Shown here piece after piece: positions 35,134 to 44,229 of a stretch of 64,000 nucleotides of DNA. Under the pieces are notes generated by a model. It worked only from the letters and a program-made list of their open reading frames with translations, was not told the DNA's origin and ran no database searches. How positions within the stretch are numbered: the first letter of the stretch is position 1; the number at the start of each line of letters is the position of its first letter. A program made the translations under genes and the position numbers. Source of the stretch: Gammaproteobacteria bacterium (lineage in GTDB: Bacteria > Pseudomonadota > Gammaproteobacteria > Steroidobacterales > Steroidobacteraceae); contig JANXZG010000095.1 in the NCBI GenBank assembly GCA_025355645.1, forward strand, positions 20,524 through 84,523. The letters run 5' to 3'.

Positions 35134-36155
35134 GTGATCCCCAGGCGCTTTTGCATGATGGGACTTGTCGTCGTGTACTGCAGGAACTGGCGCTTATCCG
35201 GGAATAGGTGATGCTGGATCGCGAAGGCCGCGAGCGCCGCCTCGTGAAAGCCGCTCAGGATCAGTTTTTTCTTTCCCGGATAGTGATTGATATCGCCGAT
35301 CGCGAATATACCGGGTTGGCTTGTCTGGAATTTCTCGGGATCCACTTTTAGCGCCTTGCGATCAAGCTCAAGGCCCCAGTCCGCGATCGGACCCAACTTC
35401 GGATGCAGGCCGAAGAAGGCGAGCACGTGATCTGCGCGCCGCGCTTCCTCATGCCCGTCAGTGCCGTGAATCTGTGCCTGCACCTGGTTACCTTGCGCAT
35501 GCAGCGCAATGATGTTGCCGACGACCAGCTGCATGCGCCCGGCCGCCACCAGTTCGCGCATGCGCGCCACGGTCGCAGGCACTGCCCGAAATTCCGCGCG
35601 GCGATGCACGAGGGTCAACGAGCGCGCTTTTTCGCATAAGGCGACGGTCCAGTCGAGCGCCGAGTCTCCCCCGCCGCAGATAATCAGGTCCTTGCCATGC
35701 AGATCGGCGGCCGACTGGACGCGATACAACACCTGGGTGCCCTCGTACAGCTCGATGCCCGGAACCGACAGCCGGCGCGGCTGGAATGACCCGAGCCCAC
35801 CCGCGATCACGACCGCGCCGGCGTTTAGTTCGGTGCCGGCCGTCGTACCAATCAAAAAGCGGCCGTCGGCCCGCCGTTGCAGCTCATCGACTTCCTGGCC
35901 GAGGTGAAACGTCGCATGGAACGGCTTCGCCTGCAGTAGCAGCCGATCAACGAGCTCCTGCGCGCCGACGATCGGTAAGGCCGGAATATCGTAGATCGGC
36001 TTGTCCGGATAGAGCTCCGTGCACTGCCCGCCGGGATGCGCGAGGCTGTCAATGATGTGCGCCGAGATGCCAAGCAGCCCCAGTTCGAATATCTGGAACA
36101 GGCCGACGGGGCCTGCGCCTATAATGGCGACTTCGATGCTAACTGCTTCTGGCAT
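35130..36155 (-). CDS. Ferredoxin/flavodoxin-NADP reductase, thioredoxin-reductase-like type
   Basis: FAD- and NADPH-binding oxidoreductase of 341 residues of the YumC type. The FAD loop is VAIIGAGPVGLFQIFELGLLG, then GGQCTELYPDKPIYDIP; the NADPH loop ICGGGDSALDW sits mid-protein and the C-terminal FAD block GIFAIGDINHYPGKKKLILSGFHEA follows. There is no CxxC redox pair, separating it from true thioredoxin reductase. It supplies or draws electrons via ferredoxin. It starts 15 bases after the VOC gene and overlaps tesB. Confidence 0.9.
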   Translation of the reverse strand: MPEAVSIEVAIIGAGPVGLFQIFELGLLGISAHIIDSLAHPGGQCTELYPDKPIYDIPALPIVGAQELVDRLLLQAKPFHATFHLGQEVDELQRRADGRFLIGTTAGTELNAGAVVIAGGLGSFQPRRLSVPGIELYEGTQVLYRVQSAADLHGKDLIICGGGDSALDWTVALCEKARSLTLVHRRAEFRAVPATVARMRELVAAGRMQLVVGNIIALHAQGNQVQAQIHGTDGHEEARRADHVLAFFGLHPKLGPIADWGLELDRKALKVDPEKFQTSQPGIFAIGDINHYPGKKKLILSGFHEAALAAFAIQHHLFPDKRQFLQYTTTSPIMQKRLGIT

Positions 36156-36170
36156 GCCGGCAATTGTAAG

Positions 36171-36581
36171 CTAACGCGTCCTTCCCCGACACACGACGGC
36201 CAGCTTGTTGCCGTCCGGATCCCGCAGATATGCGGCATAAAAGTCCGCGTTGTACTGCGGGCGTAATCCGGGAGCGCCCTCCGACGTGCCGCCGTTCTTG
36301 ATAGCTGCTGCATGGAAGTCATCGACCTGCTGCCAGGTGCTCGCCTTCAGCGCGACCATCGTGCCATTGCCCGCGCTCGCGACTTGATCGTTGAAAGGCT
36401 TGCCAACCCACAGCGCCATCTCCCGCGCGCCGCCAATTTCATAGTCGCCCCAGCCGATCCACCCTTCCCAGTCTTCGCCCGGCGTGTCGCAACGCTTCAC
36501 GCCGATCGCATGGAATACGGCGTCGTAGAAGAGGCCGGCCTTGATCAAGTCCGCCGTGCCAAGGCAGATGTAGGAAAACAT
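36171..36581 (-). CDS. VOC-family protein (glyoxalase/dioxygenase superfamily)
   Basis: A 136-residue single vicinal-oxygen-chelate module: YICLGTADLIKAGLFYDAVFHAIG at the start and APGLRPQYNADFYAAYLRDPDGNKLAVVC at the end. The chelating His/Glu pattern is incomplete. Substrate unknown. It lies 24 bases after the acvB stop and 15 bases before the reductase gene, inside the minus-strand run from mprF to tesB. Confidence 0.78.
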   Translation of the reverse strand: MFSYICLGTADLIKAGLFYDAVFHAIGVKRCDTPGEDWEGWIGWGDYEIGGAREMALWVGKPFNDQVASAGNGTMVALKASTWQQVDDFHAAAIKNGGTSEGAPGLRPQYNADFYAAYLRDPDGNKLAVVCRGRTR

Positions 36582-36605
36582 GGGATGCCTCCGCGATTGA
36601 TGAAT

Positions 36606-38030
36606 TCAGGTTTTCGGCAGATGCTGCAGTATCTCGGCCGCGATCTCCGCGTAACTGCCACCAAAATGATGGCCCCCTGGCAACTTGACTGCAGTCCCAT
36701 CCTTGCCTGCCAGCTGTTCGCACACTGAGTCCCCGTCTTCCGCACCGTAGATGCATACATAGGGCGAGCCGCTCCAGCGCGCAAGCTCCGGGCGCGTCGG
36801 CAGTCCACCGCCCGCCTGGCCAATCCAGTTCGACACGTGAAACTCGAACAGGGCGTTATCGCTGATGCCGAGCAACGCGGTCAGATCCACCAGCGATCGC
36901 GTCGTCGCGGGCAGGCGGTTGACCATGAAGGGCATGGTATCCGCGCCCTGCGAATACCCAATAAGCAGCGCATGGGTCTTGCCCCAGGCTGCGGCGTAGT
37001 GGCGCAGCACGCGATCAAGGTCCGCAGAGGCGCGTTCCGGTGTGCGTGCCTGCCAGAAGTACTTCAGCGAATCCCAGCCCACGACCGCAATGCCATGCTG
37101 GGCAAGCGCATCGGCGACGCCGCGATCAAGGCCCACCCAGCCGCCATCGCCCGACAGGAATACCGCGAAATAGGGACTCGCCTGGCCGGCCAGCGCCGCT
37201 ACGATGGTCAGTGGCAGATCCGCGACCGGTGCGGCGAGCACGGCAGCGGGCTTTGTCGCCGCAACTGCAGTCAGGCGCGCATAGGCGGCCTCGTACTGGG
37301 GCATCCAGTTTTTCTCGACCGAATAGCCGTGGCCGACCTTCGGCAGCATGACGATTTCTGCGCCCGCAACATCGCCGATGAACTTCTGCGTCGCCGGCGC
37401 GGGACACACCTCATCGCTCTCGCCTTGCAGCGAAATCCAGCGCCCCGAAAGTTTTTTGGCCGGCAGGAAGTTCACGCCCTTCAGCACGCCCTTCGCATCC
37501 CGCTGCGTGGATGCCTCGATGCCTGAACCCTTGCAGAGGGGTTTCACGAGATCGAGGTCCGGGCAAAACCCCAGGCTCAAAGCGCCCTTGAACAAACCAT
37601 CCGGGGACTCGGCAAGAATTGCATACACCAGAGTCGCGCCGGAGGAGTAGCCGACCAGCGTCGGCTGCAGGTATTGCTTGATGCCCAGCTTCGATTGCAG
37701 GTAATGACTCAGGTTTTCAAAATCGACGTCAGGGGAGACACATTTGTCAGCGGCTTTCTCAAGCTCAGCCAGGTAATGGCGGATGTCGACGCCGACGACG
37801 ATCGCACCCTTCTCCTGCAGGCGCGTGGCCATCGAGAGCACGCCCAGGTTCCAGCCGCCATCACCCGACAGGAAGACCACGAAGTCCTTCGCTTCGCCGG
37901 CCGGGCGATAGATTGTCAGCGCACCGAAGCGGCCGTAGTTCTGCGTCTGCGCAGCCTCCGCGGCCTGGCTGCCTCGCGCGAGCAGGCACAGGCCAGCGAT
38001 CATGATGATTTTGCGTCGCCGGTATGTCAT
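36606..38030 (-). CDS. acvB: AcvB/VirJ-family hydrolase (aminoacyl-phosphatidylglycerol hydrolase candidate)
   Basis: A 474-residue exported protein with a signal peptide (residues 1-24) and two VirJ-like alpha/beta-hydrolase domains. The first has FLSGDGGWN and GYSSGATLVY; the second has FLSGDGGWVGLD and GYSQGADTMPFMVNRLP, typical of AcvB. In Agrobacterium, AcvB lies in an operon with the lysyl-phosphatidylglycerol synthase LpiA and removes lysine from that lipid in the periplasm. Here its ATG overlaps the mprF stop by 4 bases, giving the same pairing. Confidence 0.88.
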   Translation of the reverse strand: MTYRRRKIIMIAGLCLLARGSQAAEAAQTQNYGRFGALTIYRPAGEAKDFVVFLSGDGGWNLGVLSMATRLQEKGAIVVGVDIRHYLAELEKAADKCVSPDVDFENLSHYLQSKLGIKQYLQPTLVGYSSGATLVYAILAESPDGLFKGALSLGFCPDLDLVKPLCKGSGIEASTQRDAKGVLKGVNFLPAKKLSGRWISLQGESDEVCPAPATQKFIGDVAGAEIVMLPKVGHGYSVEKNWMPQYEAAYARLTAVAATKPAAVLAAPVADLPLTIVAALAGQASPYFAVFLSGDGGWVGLDRGVADALAQHGIAVVGWDSLKYFWQARTPERASADLDRVLRHYAAAWGKTHALLIGYSQGADTMPFMVNRLPATTRSLVDLTALLGISDNALFEFHVSNWIGQAGGGLPTRPELARWSGSPYVCIYGAEDGDSVCEQLAGKDGTAVKLPGGHHFGGSYAEIAAEILQHLPKT

Positions 38031-40612
38031 TTAAGATCCTTGTCGATATTGGCAGCGGCGCTGCCCGATATCAGCGTCGTGACATCCACCAGTGCGCCGG
38101 GAAAGGCCAGGCCGCCCGGCGCGGCGAGGTAGCGCGGCCGCCATATCGGCGAGAACTTTTCCTTGAATTTGCGCAGGCCCTCGAAATGATAAAACTTTTC
38201 GCCGTAGCGCTGCACCAGCCGGCCAAGCTTATGCCAGGCGGGCGCGAGCGGATGCTCCTCCAACCCGGATAAAGGCGCCATGCCGAGGTTAAACCATTCG
38301 ATTCCCTGCGCCTTGCCCCACATCATGCATTCGATCAGCAGGTAATCCATGACACCCTTCGGTGCACCTTCACCGTAGCGCATCAGATCGACCGACAACT
38401 CGCTTGAGCCTGCACGCCAGAGATTGGCAAAGGCGACCACGCCACCACCGCTGCGTACCACCGCGCAATCGAAGTTGCTGAGATACCTTGCATCGAAATA
38501 GCCGAGCGAAAAGCCTTTCTCGCTGCCTGCCTTGTCAGCAAGCCATGCGTCGGATATTGCTTCGAGCTGCGGCAGGATTTCGGCAACGTCCTCGCGCGCA
38601 ACGACCTCGAACGAGGCGCCATCACGCGCCGCGCGCCGATGCGCGTGGCGCAGGTCCGCGCGGGCGCCGCCTTCGAGCGCGAAAGTGGCCAACGGAACCC
38701 GTGCTTCTTCGCCCAGCTTCGTCAGGCTCAAGCCGAGGTCGATGTACAGCGGCAGATTTTCCGGCGTGACCTGGTAGAACACCGGCGATGCAGCCATGAT
38801 GTCGCAACGCTCGAGGAAATTCCAAACAAGCTCCTCGCGCGCCGCGGCCGGTCCGACCGGGTCTCCCATCGCAACCCAGCTGCTACCCGATACCTGGTAC
38901 ATGATGAAGGCAGTGCGCCCGGCATTGAACAACAGGTTCTTGTCGCCGAGCAGCGCAAGATTGGCCGTGGTGTCTTCGTTCGCCTGGATCACCTGTCGCG
39001 CGCTCGCGAGGTCCGCCTCATCGGGGCGCACGAGTGTGGGTGGCGAAGGGCGTAGCAGGCGCCATAATCCGTAGGCGGCGGCCACGACGAGCGCAAGCAG
39101 CAAGGCGCGCAGGCTGCGCGGCGCCGAGGCTTCAAAGGCGAACTGCCACCACAAATCGTTGCCATACGGGATATGCCGGTACGCGAACCCCACCAACAGC
39201 ATCGTCGCGCTGAACGTCAGCGCTAGCGCGACCAGCCAGGGTGTCGAAAAACGCTGCTCGATCAGCGACGCGCGTCGCGCAAATCGCGAACGCGTGACAA
39301 GCAGCAGTGCGGCCACCGCCGCGAGCGCCAGCGCTTCCTCATAATCGAATCCTTTCAGCAGCGACAACAGCGCGCCGGCCACCAGCAGCCAAAGCGTCAG
39401 CCACCACGCTGCATCGAGGCGCCGGTACAGGCCGTTCGCAAGTACCAGCAAGCCAACCCCGACGGCACTCCCCAGCATGTGCGAGAGCTCCAGCACGGGC
39501 AGCGGCAACAGGTCACGCAACAGCGCGACCCGATGCGTAAGTCCGGGTGTGGATCCAGAGAACAGCAATATGGCGCCCGCACCGAATACCGCCATTGCGA
39601 TCGCCTGAGGCGCGACGGCATTCAACCAGGTGCGGGCGAGCTGCACCATCTTCGCGGCGGGGCCACGCTGCGCGCGCAGCTCATGCCAGGCCAGCAAGGC
39701 GAGGGCCAGCGCAAAGGGCACAAGATAATAAATGGCTCGATAGGCGAGCAGCGCACCCAGCAGGCGATCGCGCGGCGCTGCACTCAGCAGCAGCAGCAAC
39801 ACCGACTCGAACACGCCCACGCCGCCCGGCACCGTGCTGATGATGCCCGCGGCGATGCCGAGCAGGTAAACGCCCGCAAAGCTCAGAAATCCTATCTTTG
39901 CCTCCCCCGGCAGCAGCACGTACAACACGCCGGCTGCGCACAGCAGATCCGCGCAGGCCACCACCACCTGCGCCAGAGCGACCGGCAACTTCGGGACTTT
40001 CAGCGTGACACCCCGTATGCACAGGGGGTCACGGCGCCACAGGACAAACCCCAGGTATCCGGCGGCGGCGGCTAGCAGGAAGAGCCCGGCGAAGCGCACC
40101 AGTAAACCGGGCAGATGCAGGATCTGCGCCGATAATTCCGACTCAGCGAGCAGCGAGGCGCCGAGCAGTACCGCGGCGCCCAGGCTGAAAGTCAGCGTAC
40201 CGAAGGCGATGATCGTTGCAATCTGCGTCGGTCGAAGCCCGAGCAGCGTGTAAGCGCGGTAGCGGATTGCACCACCGCTGAGGGTGTTCGTGCCAAACGT
40301 GTGGCCGATGCCGTATGCCATCAGTGAGATCGAGAACATGCGCCGGATCGGCACCGTCGCCCCGGCGAAGTTGACCGCGAGGATCTCGTACAGGCTCAGG
40401 CAGCCATAGCCGGCGGCGGCGAGCGCCGCGGCACGCAACAGCGTCTCGCGCGGGATGCCTTGCATGCTGCGAAACACATCATGCCAGTGGTACTCACCGA
40501 GCAGCCGATGCAGCCAGAACAGCACCAGCACGAATACCGCAAGCCCCACCAGTGTGGGCCATGCGGGCATCCTGCTCCGGGTAGGCGGATGGTTTTTGAT
40601 GTCTTTTTGCAA
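38027..40612 (-). CDS. mprF: Phosphatidylglycerol lysyltransferase/flippase MprF
   Basis: Bifunctional membrane protein of 861 residues. About the first 510 residues are hydrophobic with some 13-14 membrane helices: the flippase part (GHTFGTNTLSGGAIRYR, STVPGGVGVFESVLL) and a second helical block. The last 300 residues are the cytosolic GNAT-like synthase (DUF2156), with GDPVGPAAAREELVW, FSLGYFDARYLSNFDCAVV and VMDYLLIECMMWGKAQG. It moves an amino acid, usually lysine or alanine, from tRNA to phosphatidylglycerol and flips the product, lowering envelope charge. Paired with acvB. Confidence 0.93.
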   Translation of the reverse strand: MQKDIKNHPPTRSRMPAWPTLVGLAVFVLVLFWLHRLLGEYHWHDVFRSMQGIPRETLLRAAALAAAGYGCLSLYEILAVNFAGATVPIRRMFSISLMAYGIGHTFGTNTLSGGAIRYRAYTLLGLRPTQIATIIAFGTLTFSLGAAVLLGASLLAESELSAQILHLPGLLVRFAGLFLLAAAAGYLGFVLWRRDPLCIRGVTLKVPKLPVALAQVVVACADLLCAAGVLYVLLPGEAKIGFLSFAGVYLLGIAAGIISTVPGGVGVFESVLLLLLSAAPRDRLLGALLAYRAIYYLVPFALALALLAWHELRAQRGPAAKMVQLARTWLNAVAPQAIAMAVFGAGAILLFSGSTPGLTHRVALLRDLLPLPVLELSHMLGSAVGVGLLVLANGLYRRLDAAWWLTLWLLVAGALLSLLKGFDYEEALALAAVAALLLVTRSRFARRASLIEQRFSTPWLVALALTFSATMLLVGFAYRHIPYGNDLWWQFAFEASAPRSLRALLLALVVAAAYGLWRLLRPSPPTLVRPDEADLASARQVIQANEDTTANLALLGDKNLLFNAGRTAFIMYQVSGSSWVAMGDPVGPAAAREELVWNFLERCDIMAASPVFYQVTPENLPLYIDLGLSLTKLGEEARVPLATFALEGGARADLRHAHRRAARDGASFEVVAREDVAEILPQLEAISDAWLADKAGSEKGFSLGYFDARYLSNFDCAVVRSGGGVVAFANLWRAGSSELSVDLMRYGEGAPKGVMDYLLIECMMWGKAQGIEWFNLGMAPLSGLEEHPLAPAWHKLGRLVQRYGEKFYHFEGLRKFKEKFSPIWRPRYLAAPGGLAFPGALVDVTTLISGSAAANIDKDLK

Positions 40613-40681
40613 GATGGATAAGGTTACCGCAAACTGTTGGCGTTACCATTTTAATGTATTCGCCAGAGGACGACGCCCGCC

Positions 40682-41077
40682 ATGAGTTCCGCCCCCCAGA
40701 GCCAGCAATCCAGCATGGATGTCACGCAGATTTATCGCGAGGACACCTTCACCGACCGCAAGGTCGGCACCATCCGGCGCCTGACGCCGGTAACCGCAGA
40801 CGGGAAAGATGATACAACCCGCCCGGTGCTGTTCGTCGGCCAGGCGCAGGTCATGACCCCGATGGGCGCGCTGCCACTCAGCTTCGATCTCGAGTCGGCA
40901 ACGCTCGATGGTGCGATCGCGCTGTTTGGCGCAGCGGCCGCCGAGGCCGTGCAGCAAACGATGCGCGAGCTGCAGGAGATGCGCCGCGAACAGGCCTCCT
41001 CGTTGGTCATTCCCGACAGCGCCGGCGGCGGAATCCCCGGCGGCGGCCTGATCGGCGGCGGTCGACCGCGCCGCTAG
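40682..41077 (+). CDS. Conserved hypothetical protein
   Basis: A 131-residue soluble protein. The middle (TFTDRKVGTIRRLTPV, PVLFVGQAQVMTPMGALPLSFDLESATLDGAI) has an ordered beta/alpha look; a helix QQTMRELQEMRREQ follows, and the tail is rich in Gly, Ile and Pro (GGGIPGGGLIGGGRPRR). I do not recognise a family. It diverges from mprF over 69 bases and converges with uup at a 7-base gap, so it is a one-gene unit. Confidence 0.65.
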   Translation: MSSAPQSQQSSMDVTQIYREDTFTDRKVGTIRRLTPVTADGKDDTTRPVLFVGQAQVMTPMGALPLSFDLESATLDGAIALFGAAAAEAVQQTMRELQEMRREQASSLVIPDSAGGGIPGGGLIGGGRPRR

Positions 41078-41084
41078 CTGCGGC

Positions 41085-42875
41085 CTACTGTCGCATGGAT
41101 TCCAGCAGGTCCCAGCGCTCATAGGCCGCGCTGAGCTCCGCTGCGAGCGCCTGCAGCCGCTGCAGGACATCGTTCGCGCGCCCTGGGTCTGCGCGAAACC
41201 ACACGGCATCCGCGATGCGCCCCTGCAGCTCCGTCTGCTCCGTTTCCAGTACCTCGATCCTGGCGGGCAGCATCGATAATTCCCGCTGGTCCTTGTATGA
41301 CATGCGCCGCGCCTTGGGTGGCATAGGCGCTGGCGGTGCGGGCGCTGCCGCCATAGCCCGCGCCTGCGACGGTAGTTTTCGCTGACGCAACCAGTCGCTG
41401 TAACCGCCGACATATTCTTCCAGTCGGCCATTGCCCTCGAAGACCAGCGTGCTGGTCACTACATTGTCGAGAAATGCCCGATCATGGCTGACCAGCAGCA
41501 GGGTTCCGGAGTAGTTCGCGACCAGCTCTTCGAGCAGTTCTAAGCTTTCCGCATCCAGATCATTGGTGGGTTCGTCCATGATCAACAGGTTGCTGGGTTT
41601 CGCGAACAGGCGCGCGAGCAGCAAACGATTGCGCTCGCCGCCCGAGAGCATGCTGACCGGCGCGCGCAGGCGCTCGGGCGCAAACAGGAAGTCCCGAAGG
41701 TAACCGGATACATGGCGCGCCCGCCCGTCGATCGTGACGGTATCGCCGCTGCCGCGCGTTACGTTGTCCAGGATCGAGGCGTTCAGATCGAGTTGGTCGC
41801 GCTGCTGATCGAAGTAGGCGGCCTGCTGCAGGGTACCGCGCTGGATCTTTCCCTCGTTGGGTTCGAGTTCACCGACCAGCAGCCGGATCAACGTGCTCTT
41901 GCCGCAGCCATTCGGCCCAATGATGCCAATGCGGTCGCCGCGCATGATGCGGGTCGAGAAATTGCGGATCAGCGGTTCAGCACCAAAGGCATGCGTCACG
42001 CCCTGCGCCTCAAACACGAGCTTGCCGCTTTGCGCGGCATCCTGCGTATGCACCGCCATGTGGCCTATGCGGTCGCGCCGCTCGCTGCGCTCGACCCGCA
42101 GGGCCTTCAGCGCGCGCACCCTGCCTTCGTTACGCGTGCGACGCGCCTCGACCCCCTTGCGGATCCACAATTCTTCCTGCGCGAGTTTCTTGTCGAACAG
42201 TGCCTGTTCTGTCGCCTCGGCGTCGAGCATCGCCATTTTTTGCACGACGTAATCATCGTAGCTGCCGCGCCAGCCTCGCAGCTTTCCCCGGTCGAGTTCG
42301 ACGATGCGCGTGGCGAGGCGGCGAACGAAGGCGCGATCGTGACTGATGAAAAGCAGCGCGCCACGAAACCCGCTCATCATCTCCTCCAGCCAGGTGATCG
42401 CCTCGATGTCCAGATGATTGGTTGGCTCATCGAGCAGCAGCAGGTCAGGCGCCGAGACCAGTGCGCGGCCCAGCATCGCGCGCCGTCGCCAACCGCCAGA
42501 CAACGCGCTCATTGCCGAATCCGCATCGAGCTGCAACCTTGCCATGACCTGCTCGACCTGCAGATCACTTTGCCAGGTGCCCTCGTGTTCCTCGCTTGCC
42601 GTGACGCCGCTTGCGACCACCGCGCGCACGCTGCGCTCGCTATCGGCCGCCACTTCCTGCTCGAGCATGGCGACCCGGGTGCCCGGACGCACCCATACTT
42701 CGCCGCTGTCAGGCGCAATCTCACGCGTCAGCAGCTTCAGCAGGGAGGACTTGCCTTCGCCATTGCGGCCCAGCAAGCAGACCCGTTCGCCCTTGCGGAT
42801 CAACAGGTCGGCATGATCGAGCAGTGGCCTGAGGCCAAAGCTCAAGGAGGCTTGGTCGAGGCGGGCAATTGGCAT
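41085..42875 (-). CDS. uup: ABC-F ATPase Uup
   Basis: Soluble ABC-F protein of 596 residues with two nucleotide-binding domains: Walker A GRNGEGKSS and GPNGCGKST, signatures LSGGW and LSGGE, and Walker B LLLDEPTNHLD and LIMDEPTNDLD. The linker between them is short and charged, and the C-terminus (after about residue 520) is the DNA-binding coiled coil characteristic of Uup. Members act on ribosomes and in transposon excision or branched-DNA handling. Other ABC-F types such as EttA lack this tail. Confidence 0.92.
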   Translation of the reverse strand: MPIARLDQASLSFGLRPLLDHADLLIRKGERVCLLGRNGEGKSSLLKLLTREIAPDSGEVWVRPGTRVAMLEQEVAADSERSVRAVVASGVTASEEHEGTWQSDLQVEQVMARLQLDADSAMSALSGGWRRRAMLGRALVSAPDLLLLDEPTNHLDIEAITWLEEMMSGFRGALLFISHDRAFVRRLATRIVELDRGKLRGWRGSYDDYVVQKMAMLDAEATEQALFDKKLAQEELWIRKGVEARRTRNEGRVRALKALRVERSERRDRIGHMAVHTQDAAQSGKLVFEAQGVTHAFGAEPLIRNFSTRIMRGDRIGIIGPNGCGKSTLIRLLVGELEPNEGKIQRGTLQQAAYFDQQRDQLDLNASILDNVTRGSGDTVTIDGRARHVSGYLRDFLFAPERLRAPVSMLSGGERNRLLLARLFAKPSNLLIMDEPTNDLDAESLELLEELVANYSGTLLLVSHDRAFLDNVVTSTLVFEGNGRLEEYVGGYSDWLRQRKLPSQARAMAAAPAPPAPMPPKARRMSYKDQRELSMLPARIEVLETEQTELQGRIADAVWFRADPGRANDVLQRLQALAAELSAAYERWDLLESMRQ

Positions 42876-42926
42876 AGGGGCGCGGAGTATACGGGGCCTG
42901 CGCCAGTGCGGCGCAGGCGCGCGTCG

Positions 42927-43532
42927 CTAGTGCGCTTTCCTTGCGCGCTCTGGATCGCAAGCCCATTGGAAGTTGGTTTCATCGAGCGTGCCCGGAACGA
43001 TCGAGCCCCATTGTGTCTGCTTGGGGTCCATATCGATCGACTGCGTGACGCCGCGAAGGTTATTGTCCGAGTAATAAATCACCAGGCTCGGGCGGACACG
43101 ATTTTTCTGGCAGTCGTATTCGACCTTTTGCACGTAGCTCAGGTAGCTGCCCCCGCGCGGATCCTGCTGTGGTTCGGAAAACTCCTGGCGCAGCCACACA
43201 ATAACGGAGCCGCCTGAACGCTTTAGTTGATGATCCGTGCTGTAGGCGGCCCAGGCGGCGTCCCCCGCTGCCGCCCTGAACTCCCACCCGCCGGAGGGCA
43301 TCGGATCGAGGGTATGTACCCAGCCCATGACGTCCGCCTGGCGAGCGGCCCGCTCCGCGCCGAGGCGCGCGGCGCGTGCCTTTTGTTCCACCACCGACTT
43401 GGCCCGCTCAGCATCCCAGGCGCTTTGCTGCTCGGGCGTTTGCGCGGCGCTCATGCTGGCGGCGAGCGGCCCGATGACCAGTACCGTCGCCGCCAGCATC
43501 GACTTGGCGCACTTGCGCGCGCCGCTAACCAT
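42927..43532 (-). CDS. Exported protein resembling surface-adhesin protein E
   Basis: A 201-residue protein with a signal peptide (residues 1-30), a charged helical segment (ERAKSVVEQKARAARLGAERAAR) and a C-terminal domain with WVHTLDPMPSGGWEF, SGGSVIVWLRQEFSEPQ, YLSYVQKVEYDCQKNRVRP and GSIVPGTLDETNFQWAC. The two cysteines probably pair. The pattern resembles the adhesin-E family (PF16747), whose proteobacterial members are mostly uncharacterised. Its ATG overlaps the preceding stop (TAATG), so it is translated with the upstream gene. Confidence 0.68.
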   Translation of the reverse strand: MVSGARKCAKSMLAATVLVIGPLAASMSAAQTPEQQSAWDAERAKSVVEQKARAARLGAERAARQADVMGWVHTLDPMPSGGWEFRAAAGDAAWAAYSTDHQLKRSGGSVIVWLRQEFSEPQQDPRGGSYLSYVQKVEYDCQKNRVRPSLVIYYSDNNLRGVTQSIDMDPKQTQWGSIVPGTLDETNFQWACDPERARKAH

Positions 43533-44197
43533 TATTGATCATGCCCACGCTCATTTTCATGCCCACGCTCATTTTCATGCCCGCGGTCGTTGTCATGCCC
43601 CTCCCGCGGTGCGCTACCCATGCGCTCCCGCACGACAGGGTCCTGGTGCTCATAGTGGTAATTCTGCTGGTGCATGGTCCGTTGTTCTTCCGGACGCGGA
43701 TAGTGCTCGCCGCGATAATTGCGTTGATATTCCGGCAACGGCGCGGCATGCGGCAGTTCATGCCGGTCCCAGTGATCCCAGCCCTGGTGCCTGTTTTGCC
43801 AACCCGGTCCCCAGTGCTCACCCCAGTGTGGTGACTCACTGCCGCCCCAGCCGTGGAAATAGCCTGGCGGTCGTCGATAGTAGCGAACCGGGATGCGCCA
43901 TAAGAATGCTGGCACGGCATCGACGGCGACGACTGACCACGGGCCGTTGTACCAACTGCTCGAATACCAGGTGTCATTGCTCAGGGACCAGTAGAGGCCA
44001 TCGTAGAAAAAAAGATTTGCATCAAGCGATGGCGCGTAATAGACCGGGAATCCCGGAACGACAGCCATGTGCGGATAGGCCGATACGTTGAAGCCGATCT
44101 GGACGCTCGGCAAACCGACGCCGATGCTGACTTGGGAGTATGCCGGCGCACCCGCCATTGCGATGGCGAGGCCAGCAGCGAGAGCTGCGGATTTCGT
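43532..44197 (-). CDS. Exported aromatic-rich protein with His/Glu-rich tail and apparent ACG start
   Basis: No ATG, GTG or TTG lies where this frame should start. The codon at 44197-44195 is ACG, with AGGAGG 9 bases upstream (44207-44212), and the next residues (KSAALAAGLAIAMAGAPAYSQ) are an ideal signal peptide, so ACG is proposed as the start, giving 221 residues. The mature part is rich in Tyr, Trp and His (FFYDGLYWSLSNDTWYSSSW, FLWRIPVRYYRRPPGYFHGW), a type seen in exported proteins of unknown role. The tail ends in an 18-base repeat coding GHENER. Its TAA overlaps the next gene's ATG. A T-to-C error in the start codon is an alternative. Confidence 0.65.
   Translation of the reverse strand, partial: TKSAALAAGLAIAMAGAPAYSQVSIGVGLPSVQIGFNVSAYPHMAVVPGFPVYYAPSLDANLFFYDGLYWSLSNDTWYSSSWYNGPWSVVAVDAVPAFLWRIPVRYYRRPPGYFHGWGGSESPHWGEHWGPGWQNRHQGWDHWDRHELPHAAPLPEYQRNYRGEHYPRPEEQRTMHQQNYHYEHQDPVVRERMGSAPREGHDNDRGHENERGHENERGHDQ
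43541..43594. repeat. Three 18-base repeats in a C-terminal tail
   Basis: Two identical copies (43541-43558, 43559-43576) and one diverged copy (43577-43594) of ATGCCCACGCTCATTTTC, encoding GHENER, GHENER and GHDNDR on the minus strand. The unit keeps frame, so copy number can vary. Confidence 0.85.
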
Positions 44198-44229
44198 AGG
44201 TAATTCCCTCCTTGCAATATTAGAAGTCG

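Noticed and set aside
41712..43217. 501-codon open frame on the plus strand
   Set aside because: It lies opposite uup and the adhesin-E-like gene; no domain is recognisable and the composition is that of a GC-rich antisense frame.
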